This document shows, piece after piece, positions 36,961 through 46,225 of a stretch of 64,000 nt of DNA. The stretch spans positions 62,001 to 126,000 of the forward strand of contig NZ_QEOO01000023.1 of assembly GCF_003121585.1 (NCBI RefSeq), given 5' to 3'. The notes under the pieces are model-generated. The model searched no databases, was not told the origin of the DNA, and worked only from the letters and a program-made list of their open reading frames with translations. The position numbers and the translations under genes are program-made. Within the stretch, counting starts at the first letter, position 1. Each line of letters opens with the position of its first letter. This DNA is from Nocardioides speluncae. GTDB taxonomy: Bacteria > Actinomycetota > Actinomycetes > Propionibacteriales > Nocardioidaceae.

Positions 36961-38552
36961 GCGCCCCGTTCACCGGCACCGGCCACCTGCTCCGGCTGAT
37001 CCTGCGCCGCGACCGGGTCCGGCTCCCGCTCTGGGTGGCCGGGCTGGGCGGTGTGATCGCGGCCAGCGCGTACGCCGTGCCCGAGGCGTATGGCACGCCG
37101 GAGAAGATCGCGGGCTATGAGAAGACCGTCGGCGACAGCGCGGTCAGCTTCCTGATGTCCGGGCGGCAGGCCGCGCTGGACACGATTGGCGGCATCACCG
37201 CCAACGAGATCGGCCAGGTCGCCACGCTCGGCATCTGCCTGATGGTGCTGTTCCTGGTGGTCCGGCACACCCGGGCCGAGGAGGAGAGCGGCCGCGCGGA
37301 GATGCTCCGCTCGACGGTGCTCGGCCGGCACGCCGCCACCCTGTCGGCCACGCTGTACGCGGTCGCGGCGGCGGTCCTGATCGGCGCGATCACCACCGCG
37401 GCGATGATCGGTGCGGACCTGGAGGTCACTGGCAGCCTCGCGTACGGCGCCAGCCTGACCCTGCTCGGCGTCACCTTCGCCGGCGTGAGCGTTGCGGCCG
37501 CCCAGCTGTCCACGAGCGCCCGGGGTGCCCTCGCCATCGGCGGTACGGCGATCGCGCTGGCCTACTTGGTCCGCGGCTTCGGTGCGATCAACGACAACTG
37601 GCTGGTCTGGCTCTCGCCGTTCGGCTGGGCGCAGGAGATCGACGCATTCGGCGCCGAGCGGTGGTGGACGCTCGGCCTGCTGGCCGCCGCAACGGTGGTC
37701 GCGTTCGCGGTGGCGGCGTACCTGGCCGAACACCGAGACTTCGCCGGCGGGCTGCTCCAGGAGCGACCCGGCAGCCCCCGGGCCACCCGGGTGCTCGGCA
37801 CCTCACCGGGTCTGGCTTTCTGCCTGCAGCGCGGCACCCTGATCGGCTGGACGGCCGGGCTGTTCATCCTCGCGGTGATCTACGGCGCCGTGGTCCCGAT
37901 GATCCCGGAACTGCTGGAGTCCAACCCCGACATCGGCAAGACGCTGGGCATCGAGGGCGGCGACCTCGAAGCCGCGGCGATCAACTCGTTCCTCTCCTAC
38001 AGCTACGTCTTCCTGGCCATGCTCACCGGTGCCTTCGCGGTCGCGTCGGTACTGCGGCTGCGCTCGGAGGAGGAGGCGGGCCGCGCCGAGGCCCTGTTGG
38101 CGACCGGGCTCTCCCGGGTCGGCTGGGTGGTCGGGTCGCTCGCGGTCACCGTCGTCGGCACGCTGGTGATCCTGGTCCTCAACGGCATCGGGATCGCACT
38201 CGGCTACTCGTTCGGCATGTCCGAGTGGGACCGGGTCGGCGAGATCGTCGTGGACCAGCTGTCGTTCGCGCCGGGCGTGCTGGTGCTGGTCGGCTTCGCG
38301 ATGGCGCTTACCGGCCTGCTGCCGCGCTGGACCATGCTCGCCTGGGCGCTGGTAGCCGTGGTGTTCCTGCAGTCGCTGCTGGGCGACACCCTGAAGTTCC
38401 CCAGCTGGGTCGACGGCATCTCGCCGCTGTGGCACCTGCCGCGGGTTCCCAGTGAGTCGTTCGAGGTCACGCCCGGTCTGGTGCTGCTGGTGATCTCGGC
38501 GGCGCTGGCCGCGGCCGGCGTCCTCGGCGTACGCCGCCGCGACATCGGCTGA
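36957..38552 (+). CDS. ABC exporter permease (polyketide-antibiotic type)
   Basis: A 531-residue membrane protein with about twelve predicted helices in two similar halves, each with an [20 protein letters not shown] or [20 protein letters not shown] motif at the first cytoplasmic loop. This duplicated layout is the ABC-2 type exporter family annotated as exporter of polyketide antibiotics. It forms the transporter with the ATPase upstream. Expression is probably set by the GbsR/MarR regulator; substrate unknown. Confidence 0.9.
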   Translation: MSAPFTGTGHLLRLILRRDRVRLPLWVAGLGGVIAASAYAVPEAYGTPEKIAGYEKTVGDSAVSFLMSGRQAALDTIGGITANEIGQVATLGICLMVLFLVVRHTRAEEESGRAEMLRSTVLGRHAATLSATLYAVAAAVLIGAITTAAMIGADLEVTGSLAYGASLTLLGVTFAGVSVAAAQLSTSARGALAIGGTAIALAYLVRGFGAINDNWLVWLSPFGWAQEIDAFGAERWWTLGLLAAATVVAFAVAAYLAEHRDFAGGLLQERPGSPRATRVLGTSPGLAFCLQRGTLIGWTAGLFILAVIYGAVVPMIPELLESNPDIGKTLGIEGGDLEAAAINSFLSYSYVFLAMLTGAFAVASVLRLRSEEEAGRAEALLATGLSRVGWVVGSLAVTVVGTLVILVLNGIGIALGYSFGMSEWDRVGEIVVDQLSFAPGVLVLVGFAMALTGLLPRWTMLAWALVAVVFLQSLLGDTLKFPSWVDGISPLWHLPRVPSESFEVTPGLVLLVISAALAAAGVLGVRRRDIG

Positions 38553-38556
38553 CCGG

Positions 38557-39621
38557 TCAGCAGGTCGCGAACAGGACCGGGCCGTGGCTCAGGTCGGAGA
38601 CGACGTACTCACCTTCGACCGGGTCGAGGGTGAGTACGACGTTGCGGCCGTCCTGCTCGGCGGACTCGACGGAGAACCGCTCGCTGAAGTCGCCGCCCTG
38701 TCCGGGTGCGGGGCCTTCGGCGAGGCGGCGGCGGGACTCGGTGTTCGCCTCGGCCTGGTCGTCGCCCTCGAAGCCGAGCACGGCACGGATCTCGCCGCCC
38801 GGCTGGCTGGCGAGCAGGAAGCCGGTGAGTGGGTTCACGTCGCCGGCGTCGGCGACGAGGTCCTCGGCGATTCGCTGGTCCTCGCTGTCGGCCTGTGACA
38901 TCGCCAGCGCCTGGCAGGCGTGCTCGCCCTGCATGAGTACGCCGCTCACGGCGTCGCCGGCCGCGGCCGCGACACTGGCGACGTCGTCGACGCTCTCCAG
39001 GCTGTCGTGGTCGCCCTTCGCGGTCTCGAGCGCGGTCTCCAGGTAGGTGCTCTCGTCGGAGGTCAGCACCATCCGCTCGTCGGCGAGCAGGGCGACGTAC
39101 TGGAACTCAGGGTTGAGGCTGGGGTCGATCTTGGGCATCAGGTCGATGCCGCCCTGCCAGACGCCGTCCTCCTCCGCAGGATCGGTGTAGCCCAAGGCGA
39201 CCAGGTTCTTCGCGAGTTCGTCGAAGTCGGCGTCGTCGGCCAGCCGGAGCGCCACCACGGCGCCCTCGTCGGACTGTCCCAACGCCTCCCACTCGACCGA
39301 CGCCGGGGAGAAGCCGAACTTCTCGTGCAGCGCCAGCGCCGACTGGACCATCGCCGAGCCTGAGGTGAGGTCCGGCTCGAAGCCGTCGTCGACGAGCTTC
39401 TGGGCGTCCTCGCCGGGCGAGTCGGCGTCCACGTCGGCGCCCAGCTCGTCGCGGACGCCGTGCCAGTCGGTCCAGGCCACGCGCATGGTTTCGCCCGGCA
39501 GGAACTCCAGCGCGCGCTCCAGGTCGGTGCGATCCTGGCGCTGCCAGACGACCACGCCGATCGCGACGGCCGCCACAAGTGCGAGTACGACGCCGACGAT
39601 CGTCAGACGACGTTTGCGCAC
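38557..39621 (-). CDS. Membrane-anchored DUF3352-like protein
   Basis: A 354-residue protein from GTG 39621 (TTGAGGAG upstream). A short basic N-terminus and one membrane helix (RLTIVGVVLALVAAVAIGVVV) are followed by a soluble acidic domain with LEFLPGETMRVAWTDWHGVRDEL and two halves of alternating strands and helices, as in DUF3352. Function unknown; it is probably anchored with the domain outside the cell. Convergent with the ABC permease (4-base gap) and divergent from mutT1. Confidence 0.72.
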   Translation of the reverse strand: MRKRRLTIVGVVLALVAAVAIGVVVWQRQDRTDLERALEFLPGETMRVAWTDWHGVRDELGADVDADSPGEDAQKLVDDGFEPDLTSGSAMVQSALALHEKFGFSPASVEWEALGQSDEGAVVALRLADDADFDELAKNLVALGYTDPAEEDGVWQGGIDLMPKIDPSLNPEFQYVALLADERMVLTSDESTYLETALETAKGDHDSLESVDDVASVAAAAGDAVSGVLMQGEHACQALAMSQADSEDQRIAEDLVADAGDVNPLTGFLLASQPGGEIRAVLGFEGDDQAEANTESRRRLAEGPAPGQGGDFSERFSVESAEQDGRNVVLTLDPVEGEYVVSDLSHGPVLFATC

Positions 39622-39664
39622 AGTTGACTCCTCAAGTACTCCGACCTGATGTGAGACTAACGGC

Positions 39665-40534
39665 ATGCCGGAGCTGAAGCAGCCGCCCGACGTGGTGGCC
39701 GCGGGTGCCGTCGTCACCCGTCGCGGCAAGCAGGTGCTCCTCGTGCACCGGCCCAAGTACGACGACTGGTCGTTCCCCAAGGGCAAGGTCGAGCGCGGCG
39801 AGCATGTCACCGCCGCGGCCGTGCGCGAGGTGGCCGAGGAGACCGGCATCGACATTCGGCTCGGCCCGCCGCTGCGGGTCCAGCGCTACTCCACCGGCGC
39901 CCGGATGAAGACCGTCCACTACTGGGTCGCCCGGGCGGTCGGCGAGGACGACGTCAGCCGCTACCTGCCCAACCACGAGATCGACCAGGTGGTGTGGGCG
40001 CCGTACGACGACGCGATGCAGCTGCTGTCCTACCCGTACGACCGGGAGACGCTGCGCGAGTCGCTCACGGTGCGCAAGAAGACCCGGGCGCTCGTCGTAC
40101 TCCGGCACGGAGAGGCGCGGTCGCGCCGGGCCTGGCGCGGCGACGATCGGCAGCGGCCGCTGCTCAGGGTGGGCACACTCCAGGCGGAGCGGGTGGTGCC
40201 GGTGCTGGCGGCGTACGACGTGTCGCTGCTGATCTCGTCGAGCAGCACCCGCTGCGTCGACACCCTGCAGCCGTACGCCGACGTCACCGGCCGCGAACTG
40301 CAGACCTATCGCTGGCTCAGCGAGGAGGAGCGGACCGACACCGACGTGGCCCGGCTGGTCGACGAGCTCCTGGACGCCGAGGACAGCGCTGTCGTCTGCA
40401 CCCATCGGCCCGTCCTGCCGACGCTCTTCGATGCGCTGGGCGTCGACGACGTGCGCCTGGATCCGGGCGGCCTGTTCGTTGTACACCACCGCAAGGACCG
40501 GGTCGTCGCGACCGAGCGGCACCAGATCCGCTGA
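39665..40534 (+). CDS. mutT1: MutT1-type NUDIX hydrolase fused to a histidine phosphatase domain
   Basis: A 289-residue two-domain protein. The NUDIX domain has the full box G40-x5-E46-x7-R54-E-V-x-E-E-T-G-I62. The C-terminal domain begins with ALVVLRHGEARS (RHG motif of histidine phosphatases), with a second His in VVCTHRPVLP. This fusion is the mycobacterial MutT1 layout, which degrades 8-oxo-dGTP and diadenosine polyphosphates. It lies 213 bases before pstS in the phosphate region. Confidence 0.9.
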   Translation: MPELKQPPDVVAAGAVVTRRGKQVLLVHRPKYDDWSFPKGKVERGEHVTAAAVREVAEETGIDIRLGPPLRVQRYSTGARMKTVHYWVARAVGEDDVSRYLPNHEIDQVVWAPYDDAMQLLSYPYDRETLRESLTVRKKTRALVVLRHGEARSRRAWRGDDRQRPLLRVGTLQAERVVPVLAAYDVSLLISSSSTRCVDTLQPYADVTGRELQTYRWLSEEERTDTDVARLVDELLDAEDSAVVCTHRPVLPTLFDALGVDDVRLDPGGLFVVHHRKDRVVATERHQIR

Positions 40535-40653
40535 TCCAAGCGCGACATGAGGGGACAAAAGGGGACATCCGGCCGCGAGTCAAGCCCCAACCGGGCCTGT
40601 TCATGTGATGTCCGCCTCGTGGCTCCCTGTAAGTGATCATTCGGCTCCACAGC

Positions 40654-40675
40654 GTTCACGTCGCGTTCACCACCG
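40654..40675 (+). promoter_or_regulatory. PHO box (PhoP binding site) before pstS
   Basis: Two adjacent 11-base direct repeats, GTTCACGTCGC and GTTCACCACCG, fit the actinobacterial PhoP box (GTTCACC-type units at 11-base spacing). Located 72 bases upstream of the pstS start, so the operon should be induced by phosphate limitation. Confidence 0.85.
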
Positions 40676-40746
40676 ACCACGGGTCCGGACACCTGCCGTC
40701 CTTAGCGTGCCAGGGTCAGCCTTATCAAGACATCAGGAGTTCCGAA

Positions 40747-41706
40747 GTGAATCGCACTTCTTTCCGCCGGGCGCTCGTCCCGACCGTGGCCGCCCTGGCC
40801 CTCGCCCTGACCGCGTGTGGCGGCAACGACGGCGAGGGCTCAGATGGCGAGCAGATCAGCGGCAATGTCGTCGTTGACGGTTCGTCGACTGTCGAGCCGA
40901 TGAGCAAGGCGGCCTCCGAGCTGCTGTCCGAGGAGCAGGGCAAGATCAAGGTTGCCGTGGGTGCAGCCGGTACCGGTGGCGGGTTCGAGAAGTTCTGCGC
41001 CGACAAGACCGACATCTCCGACGCCTCGCGCCCGATCAAGGAGGACGAGGAGGTGCCGGTGTGCCAGGAGGCCGGCATCGAGTACACCGAGCTGCTCGTC
41101 GCGACCGACGCGCTGACGATCGCGGTCCACCCCGACCTGGACATCGACTGCCTGAAGGTCGACCAGATCAGCAAGCTGTTCATCAAGGGCTCGAAGGTCA
41201 AGAACTGGAACGAGATCGACCCGAGCTTCCCGGACCAGGAGGTCTCCTTCTTCTTCCCGGGCACCGACTCCGGCACCTACGACTACATGGCTGCCGACGT
41301 GTTCGAGAACGAGTCCGAGGAGCTTCGCTCGGACGTGCAGGCCTCCGAGGACGACAACGTCCTGGTCCAGGGCGTCTCCGGCACCGAGGGTGCAGTCGGC
41401 TTCTTCGGCTTCACCTACTACGAGCAGAATTCCGACAAGCTGAAGGCGCTGCAGGTCGAGAACCCGGAGACCGGCGAGTGCGTCGCGCCGTCGGTGGAGA
41501 CGGCTCAGGACGGCTCGTACAGCCCGCTGGCTCGCCCGCTGTTCATCTACGTCAACAACAAGAAGTACAACGACAACAAGGCTGTCGCCGCGTACGTCGA
41601 CTTCTACATCGAGCACCTCGAGCAGATCGCGACCGCCGCGAAGTTCATTCCCCTCAACGAGGAGGACTACGGCACGACGCAGGCCGCGCTCGAGGGCATC
41701 GCCTAA
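40747..41706 (+). CDS. pstS: Phosphate-binding lipoprotein PstS
   Basis: A 319-residue protein from GTG 40747 (ATCAGGAG upstream). Lipoprotein signal ending LALTAC (Cys about 23). The mature protein has VDGSSTVEPMSKAASELLSEE and GAAGTGGGFEKFC, then PGTDSGTYDYMAADVF, the phosphate-binding SxxG/TDSGT loops of PstS. It captures phosphate outside the membrane and hands it to PstCA. First gene of pstSCAB, with a PHO box upstream. Confidence 0.96.
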   Translation: MNRTSFRRALVPTVAALALALTACGGNDGEGSDGEQISGNVVVDGSSTVEPMSKAASELLSEEQGKIKVAVGAAGTGGGFEKFCADKTDISDASRPIKEDEEVPVCQEAGIEYTELLVATDALTIAVHPDLDIDCLKVDQISKLFIKGSKVKNWNEIDPSFPDQEVSFFFPGTDSGTYDYMAADVFENESEELRSDVQASEDDNVLVQGVSGTEGAVGFFGFTYYEQNSDKLKALQVENPETGECVAPSVETAQDGSYSPLARPLFIYVNNKKYNDNKAVAAYVDFYIEHLEQIATAAKFIPLNEEDYGTTQAALEGIA

Positions 41707-41734
41707 TCAGGCGATCAGACGCAGACTGTCAGCC

Positions 41735-42667
41735 ATGAGTGCAGACAAGACGGCAGGCCCGCCCTCCGGGGCGGGCCTGCCCGCCGTCAACCTTGCCGCC
41801 AAGAGCCGACCCGGTGAGGCGGTCGTCAAGGCACTGCTGCTGACGGCTGCCGTCCTCTCGGTCGCGATCACCTTCGGGATCGTCATCGCGCTGCTCGCGC
41901 CCACCCTGGACTTCTTCCGTGAGGTTCCGTTCGGGGAGTTCTTCAGCGCTGACGACCAGAAGGAGTTCGCGGTCCTTCCGCTGGTCATGGGCACGCTGGT
42001 GACCACTGTTATCGCACTCGCCGTCGCGGTGCCGATCGGGTTGGGTGCGGCGATGTACCTCTCCGAATACGCCTCACCTCGAGCACGGAAGATCCTCAAG
42101 CCCACCGTGGAGCTGCTGGCGGGAGTGCCGTCGGTCGTCTACGGCTTCTTCGCCGTCTACTTTGTCTCCGAGATCTTCTTCCAGAAGTGGTTCAACTGGC
42201 AGTCGCTCGGATTGCTCAATGCGCTGTCGGCCGGGCTCATCCTCGGCGTCATGGTGATCCCGACGATCGCCTCGCTCGCTGAGGACGCGCTCAGCGCCGT
42301 ACCGCAGGCGATGCGGCAGGGCTCGCTGGCGATGGGTGCCAACCGGATGCAGACCACGCTCCGCGTGGTGCTGCCGGCGGCACTCTCCGGAGTGATGGCG
42401 GCGATCGTGCTGGGGATGTCCCGCGCGATCGGCGAAACCATGATCGTGACCATCGCCGCCGGCACCCTCAAGAACCTGTCCTTCAACCCGACCGAGTCGA
42501 TGCAGACGATGACTTCGTTCATGGCGATCAAGGCCGGCGGTGAGGACCCGGTCGGTACGCCGGGCTACAACATGTTGTTCGCTGTCGGCATGCTGCTGTT
42601 CGTGATCACCCTCGTGGTCAACTTCATCAGCATCTCGATCGTCCGTCGCTACAGGCAGGCCTACTGA
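41735..42667 (+). CDS. pstC: Phosphate ABC transporter permease PstC
   Basis: A 310-residue permease with about six helices, GAAMYLSEYASPRARKILKP, PSVVYGFFAVYFV and the EAA loop MRQGSLAMGANRMQTTLRVVLP. It pairs with PstA. A perfect 13-bp stem-loop lies at codons 6-15, within the mRNA just after the pstS gene. The stop codon shares one base with the pstA start. Confidence 0.95.
   Translation: MSADKTAGPPSGAGLPAVNLAAKSRPGEAVVKALLLTAAVLSVAITFGIVIALLAPTLDFFREVPFGEFFSADDQKEFAVLPLVMGTLVTTVIALAVAVPIGLGAAMYLSEYASPRARKILKPTVELLAGVPSVVYGFFAVYFVSEIFFQKWFNWQSLGLLNALSAGLILGVMVIPTIASLAEDALSAVPQAMRQGSLAMGANRMQTTLRVVLPAALSGVMAAIVLGMSRAIGETMIVTIAAGTLKNLSFNPTESMQTMTSFMAIKAGGEDPVGTPGYNMLFAVGMLLFVITLVVNFISISIVRRYRQAY
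41752..41781 (+). promoter_or_regulatory. 13-bp hairpin at the beginning of pstC
   Basis: GGCAGGCCCGCCC - TCCG - GGGCGGGCCTGCC: a perfect 13-base stem with a 4-base loop, 46 bases after the pstS stop and inside the first pstC codons. It could protect pstS mRNA from 3' decay or reduce pstCAB translation, giving the excess of binding protein that Pst needs. Confidence 0.8.
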
Positions 42668-43575
42668 TGAGCGCCGCAACCGTCGCCGCCCGCGAGACCA
42701 CGGCCCACACGATCGCGACCGGCAAGAGCAGGGACCGGACGCCCGGTTCGCTGATCTTCCTGATCGCTCTGTGGCTCAGCCTCTTCTTCGGCATCGCCGT
42801 CCTGACGGTCCTCCTGGTCGACACCGCCATCAAGGGCCTGCCGCGGATGGACGGCAACCTGCTGACCGAGTACGACTCGACGCTGTTTCCGGAGAAGCAC
42901 GGCTTCCGCGCCGGCATCCTGGGCAGCATCTGGCTGATGCTCGGGACTGCATTGTTCACCGTCCCGCTTGGCATCGCCGCCGCGACCTACCTCGAGGAGT
43001 TCGCGGACAACAAGAAGTGGTACAACCGGATCATCGAGATCAACATCCAGAACCTCGCCGCCGTGCCGGCCATCGTGTACGGCATCCTCGCGCTCGGCGT
43101 CATGGGACTGTTCGGTCTGGCAGATGGCCTCGTCATCGGCGGCATCCTCGCGCTGTCGCTGCTGACACTGCCGATCATCATCATCACAACGCGAGAAGCG
43201 CTTCGCGCGGTCCCGAGTGAGATCCGGCAGGGTTCTCTCGCCTTGGGTGCGACGGTATGGCAGACCACCTGGCGCAACAGCCTGCCGTCCGCCGTTCCCG
43301 GCATCGCCACGGGCACGATCCTTGGCCTTTCGAGGGCGATCGGCGAAGCGGCCCCGTTGGTCATGGTCGGGATCTTCGTCTCAGTCCGCTTCGACCCCGC
43401 CTCACTGACTGACATGGCTAGTGCGCTGCCGATTCAGATCTACGGTCTAGCGTCGAACTCGCAAGAGGCGTATCAGCAAGCTGCCAACGCGGCCATCATC
43501 GTCTTGCTCCTGATGGTGCTTGGTCTCAACGCTCTGGCCATCTTCATCCGCAACAAGTTCCAGCGATCCTGGTAA
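42667..43575 (+). CDS. pstA: Phosphate ABC transporter permease PstA
   Basis: A 302-residue permease with six helices. Family marks: [34 protein letters not shown] and the EAA loop [23 protein letters not shown]. It overlaps pstC by one base (TGATG). With PstC it forms the transport channel. Confidence 0.95.
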   Translation: MSAATVAARETTAHTIATGKSRDRTPGSLIFLIALWLSLFFGIAVLTVLLVDTAIKGLPRMDGNLLTEYDSTLFPEKHGFRAGILGSIWLMLGTALFTVPLGIAAATYLEEFADNKKWYNRIIEINIQNLAAVPAIVYGILALGVMGLFGLADGLVIGGILALSLLTLPIIIITTREALRAVPSEIRQGSLALGATVWQTTWRNSLPSAVPGIATGTILGLSRAIGEAAPLVMVGIFVSVRFDPASLTDMASALPIQIYGLASNSQEAYQQAANAAIIVLLLMVLGLNALAIFIRNKFQRSW

Positions 43576-43585
43576 AGGACCACAC

Positions 43586-44482
43586 ATGCCGAACCCACCT
43601 GCCACCGTCACGATCCGCAAGGGCGGCGACGACGACGGCCACGTCGGATCACTCGCCCAGGTCCACCAGGAGGCCGAGCGCGAGCTTCCCGACCTGCCGC
43701 CTAACCCGGTGATGGAAGCCATCGACCTCAACGTCTTCTACGGCGACTTCCACGCCGTGCATGACGTCAAGCTGTCGTTCGGCAAGAACGAGATCACCGC
43801 CCTGATCGGTCCGTCGGGCTGCGGCAAGTCGACCGTGCTGCGCTGCCTGAACCGGATGAACGACCTGGTGGCGGGTGCCCGGGTCGAGGGCCAGGTGACC
43901 TACCACGGCCAGGACATCTACGCCCGTGGCGTGGACCCGATCATGGTCCGCACCCACATCGGCATGGTCTTCCAGAAGCCGAACCCGTTCCCGAAGTCGA
44001 TCTACGACAACATCGCCTACGGCCCGAGGGTCACGGGGATGAAGGTCGACAAGATGGACGACGTCGTCGAGGAGGCCCTGCGTGGCGCGGCGCTGTGGGA
44101 CGAGGTCAAGGACAAGCTCAAGCAGTCGGCGTACGGTCTCTCCGGCGGCCAGCAGCAGCGTCTGTGCATCGCCCGCACGATCGCGACCAAGCCCGACGTG
44201 ATCCTGATGGACGAGCCGTGCTCCGCGCTCGACCCGATCGCCACCTCGCGCATCGAGGACCTGATGCTGGAGCTGCGCGAGCAGTACACGATCATCATCG
44301 TCACCCACAACATGCAGCAGGCCGCTCGCGTCTCCGACCGGACCGCATTCTTCACCGCGAAGCCCGACGAGACCACCGGCAACCGCACCGGCCTGTTGGT
44401 CGAGTACAACCTGACCAACAAGCTGTTCTCGAACCCCAACGACAAGCGGACCGAGGACTACATCTCGGGTCGTTTCGGCTGA
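43586..44482 (+). CDS. pstB: Phosphate ABC transporter ATPase PstB
   Basis: A 298-residue ATPase from ATG 43586. Walker [20 protein letters not shown], signature [13 protein letters not shown], Walker [14 protein letters not shown], switch [17 protein letters not shown]. The NRMND after Walker A and the [11 protein letters not shown] start are PstB-specific. An N-terminal extension of about 40 charged residues is longer than usual. No phoU gene follows; the next gene is an aquaporin 5 bases later. Confidence 0.97.
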   Translation: MPNPPATVTIRKGGDDDGHVGSLAQVHQEAERELPDLPPNPVMEAIDLNVFYGDFHAVHDVKLSFGKNEITALIGPSGCGKSTVLRCLNRMNDLVAGARVEGQVTYHGQDIYARGVDPIMVRTHIGMVFQKPNPFPKSIYDNIAYGPRVTGMKVDKMDDVVEEALRGAALWDEVKDKLKQSAYGLSGGQQQRLCIARTIATKPDVILMDEPCSALDPIATSRIEDLMLELREQYTIIIVTHNMQQAARVSDRTAFFTAKPDETTGNRTGLLVEYNLTNKLFSNPNDKRTEDYISGRFG

Positions 44483-44487
44483 GCAAC

Positions 44488-45198
44488 GTGCTTGCGCTGG
44501 ACTCCGCGGTCGCCCGTCGGGCGACCGCGGAGCTCGTTGGTACGGCGTTCCTCGTGGCCACGGTGGTGGGCTCGGGGATCATGGCGACCGAGTTGACCGA
44601 CGACGTCGGTCTGCAGCTGTTGGCCAACAGCCTCGCGACCGGCGCCGTACTGGTGGCGCTGATCCTGGCCCTGCAGCCGGTCTCGGCGGCGTTCAACCCG
44701 GTGGTGACGCTGGCGGAGCTGGTCACCGGTCCGGTGACCAGGACAGCCGCACTGGCCGCGAGCGTGCTGGTCGCCGCGCAGGTTGCCGGCGGCATCGTGG
44801 GCGCGGTGGTGGCGAACTTGATGTTCGACCTCCACGCCGTCACCTGGTCGACGACCGACCGCAGCGGCTCGCATCTCTGGCTCGGCGAGGTGGTGGCGAC
44901 GCTGGGCCTGGTGCTCGTCGTCCTCATGATGAGCCGGAGCGGACGCGGCGACTCCATCGCGTACGCCGTCGGCGGCTACATCACCGCGGCGTACTGGTTC
45001 ACCAGCTCGACCAGCTTCGCCAACCCGGCGGTGACCGTCGCGCGGATGTTCTCCGACACGTTCGCCGGGATCGAACCCGGATCGGTGTCGATGTTCGTGC
45101 TGATGCAGCTAGTCGGAGCGGCGCTGGCCGTGATCGTCGCGCGTGCGCTGTCCGATCGCGATCGCGATGGTGGCAGCCACGATCACGACCGCGCCTAG
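44488..45198 (+). CDS. Aquaporin/glyceroporin-family channel
   Basis: A 236-residue protein from GTG 44488 with six helices and two half-helix motifs: SAAFNPVVTLAELV (NPV variant) and FANPAVTVARMFSD (NPA). Aquaporins next to arsenic genes often transport arsenite or methylated arsenic. Here ArsR, ArsI and an EamA transporter are nearby, supporting that role. It follows pstB by 5 bases and may partly be read with it. A hairpin lies in its first codons. Its 3' end overlaps the convergent EamA gene by 90 bases. Confidence 0.85.
   Translation: MLALDSAVARRATAELVGTAFLVATVVGSGIMATELTDDVGLQLLANSLATGAVLVALILALQPVSAAFNPVVTLAELVTGPVTRTAALAASVLVAAQVAGGIVGAVVANLMFDLHAVTWSTTDRSGSHLWLGEVVATLGLVLVVLMMSRSGRGDSIAYAVGGYITAAYWFTSSTSFANPAVTVARMFSDTFAGIEPGSVSMFVLMQLVGAALAVIVARALSDRDRDGGSHDHDRA
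44504..44530 (+). terminator. 12-bp hairpin at the pstB/aquaporin junction
   Basis: CCGCGGTCGCCC - GTC - GGGCGACCGCGG: perfect 12-base stem with a 3-base loop, 22 bases after the pstB stop and inside codons 6-15 of the aquaporin gene. It may end or attenuate pst transcription; there is no T run. Confidence 0.65.
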
Positions 45199-46044
45199 CC
45201 ACTGCCGCGCCTCCAGCCGCTCGCCGACCAAGTAGCCGGCCGCGACACCAAAGACAGGGATGAGTGGCAGGAACGCGGCCGCGTAGGACGCTGAGACGTG
45301 GCGAAGGCCCGACACGTAGAACCAGAAGCCCATCCCGTAGTAGAGGATCCCGGAAGCGGCGGCACCGAGCCATTCGCCGGCGGTGAGCCCGCCGATGTCC
45401 CAACCTGGGCCGCCCGCTATCTCAATGACGGTCGCCAGGACGACAGCGAAGATCAGGGCCGCGGTCTGCTGGGCGAGCACCACGCTGAGCGACGAGTCGT
45501 CCAGCATGAGGCGTCGGGTGAGCACCGTGTACAGGGCGCAGAACCCGATCGACACCACGGTGAGCGTGACGCCGACGGTATTGCCGGCGGTGCCGGGCTG
45601 GTACACAACGAGAAGCACCCCGACGATGGCGACGCCGATCAAGATCGCAAGCTCGACCGGGATGCGCTCGCGGAGCACGAGCATGGCGAGCAACAGGATC
45701 GCGGCCGGCTCGAGTGCCCACAGCAGGACGGACATGCTCGCGGTGATCGTGGTCAGCCCGATGAGGGCCAACGCATAGGCGATTCCGGGATTGAGGATCC
45801 CGAGAGCCGCGAGCCGACGCCCCTGTGGTGTCCAGCCGAAAGTCTCGTGGCGGGCCAGCGTGCTCAGGAACAGCAGCGCACAGCTCGCGGCCAGCTGCAT
45901 GGGGAGGAGAGTCAGAGGTACGACGTCATCGACGACCTGCTTGGTCACGACGGTGCCTAGTCCCCAGCAGGCAGCGGCAGCGATCAGCGCAGCGATCGAG
46001 GTCCACGCCGTAAAGGCGCGACCGAGTGAGGTGTGATGGTGCAT
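45109..46044 (-). CDS. EamA/DMT-family transporter in arsenic locus
   Basis: A 311-residue protein from ATG 46044 with ten membrane helices in two five-helix halves: AALIAAAACWGLGTVVTKQ, SMSVLLWALEPAAILLLAML, GFCALYTVLTRRLML and SASYAAAFLPLIPVFGVAAG mark EamA repeats. It reads in the same direction as the Cys-rich peptide and ArsR and probably shares their operon. Substrate unknown; an arsenic or drug export role is inferred from context. The last 90 bases overlap the end of the aquaporin gene on the other strand. Confidence 0.82.
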   Translation of the reverse strand: MHHHTSLGRAFTAWTSIAALIAAAACWGLGTVVTKQVVDDVVPLTLLPMQLAASCALLFLSTLARHETFGWTPQGRRLAALGILNPGIAYALALIGLTTITASMSVLLWALEPAAILLLAMLVLRERIPVELAILIGVAIVGVLLVVYQPGTAGNTVGVTLTVVSIGFCALYTVLTRRLMLDDSSLSVVLAQQTAALIFAVVLATVIEIAGGPGWDIGGLTAGEWLGAAASGILYYGMGFWFYVSGLRHVSASYAAAFLPLIPVFGVAAGYLVGERLEARQWLGAVVIVAATIAIAIGQRTRDDHGQRRSD

Positions 46045-46109
46045 GGCAACTCCGAGGGAAGACGAGAGGAGCAGAGCTGAGTGCTGGCGCGTACGTTGCG
46101 CCGGCGACG

Positions 46110-46199
46110 TCAGCTCGTCGCGTCTTCGCAGTCGCAGCAGTCGTAGGCCGGCACCCGGCACGGCTTCGCCGGCCGACGCGAGGAGACGTGCAGTGCCAT
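46110..46199 (-). CDS. 29-residue Cys-rich peptide between ArsR and transporter
   Basis: From ATG 46199 a small frame encodes MALHVSSRRPAKPCRVPAYD then CCDCEDATS: four cysteines (one at 14, then CC.C at 21-24) in 29 residues. It lies 26 bases after the ArsR stop and 65 bases before the EamA gene, all on the same strand. A CC-x-C cluster can bind As(III) or soft metals. The Shine-Dalgarno (GGGG near -17) is weak, so translation is uncertain. No homolog can be named. Confidence 0.45.
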   Translation of the reverse strand: MALHVSSRRPAKPCRVPAYDCCDCEDATS

Positions 46200-46225
46200 G
46201 CCCGCCACGCTACCCCTGATGGTGG

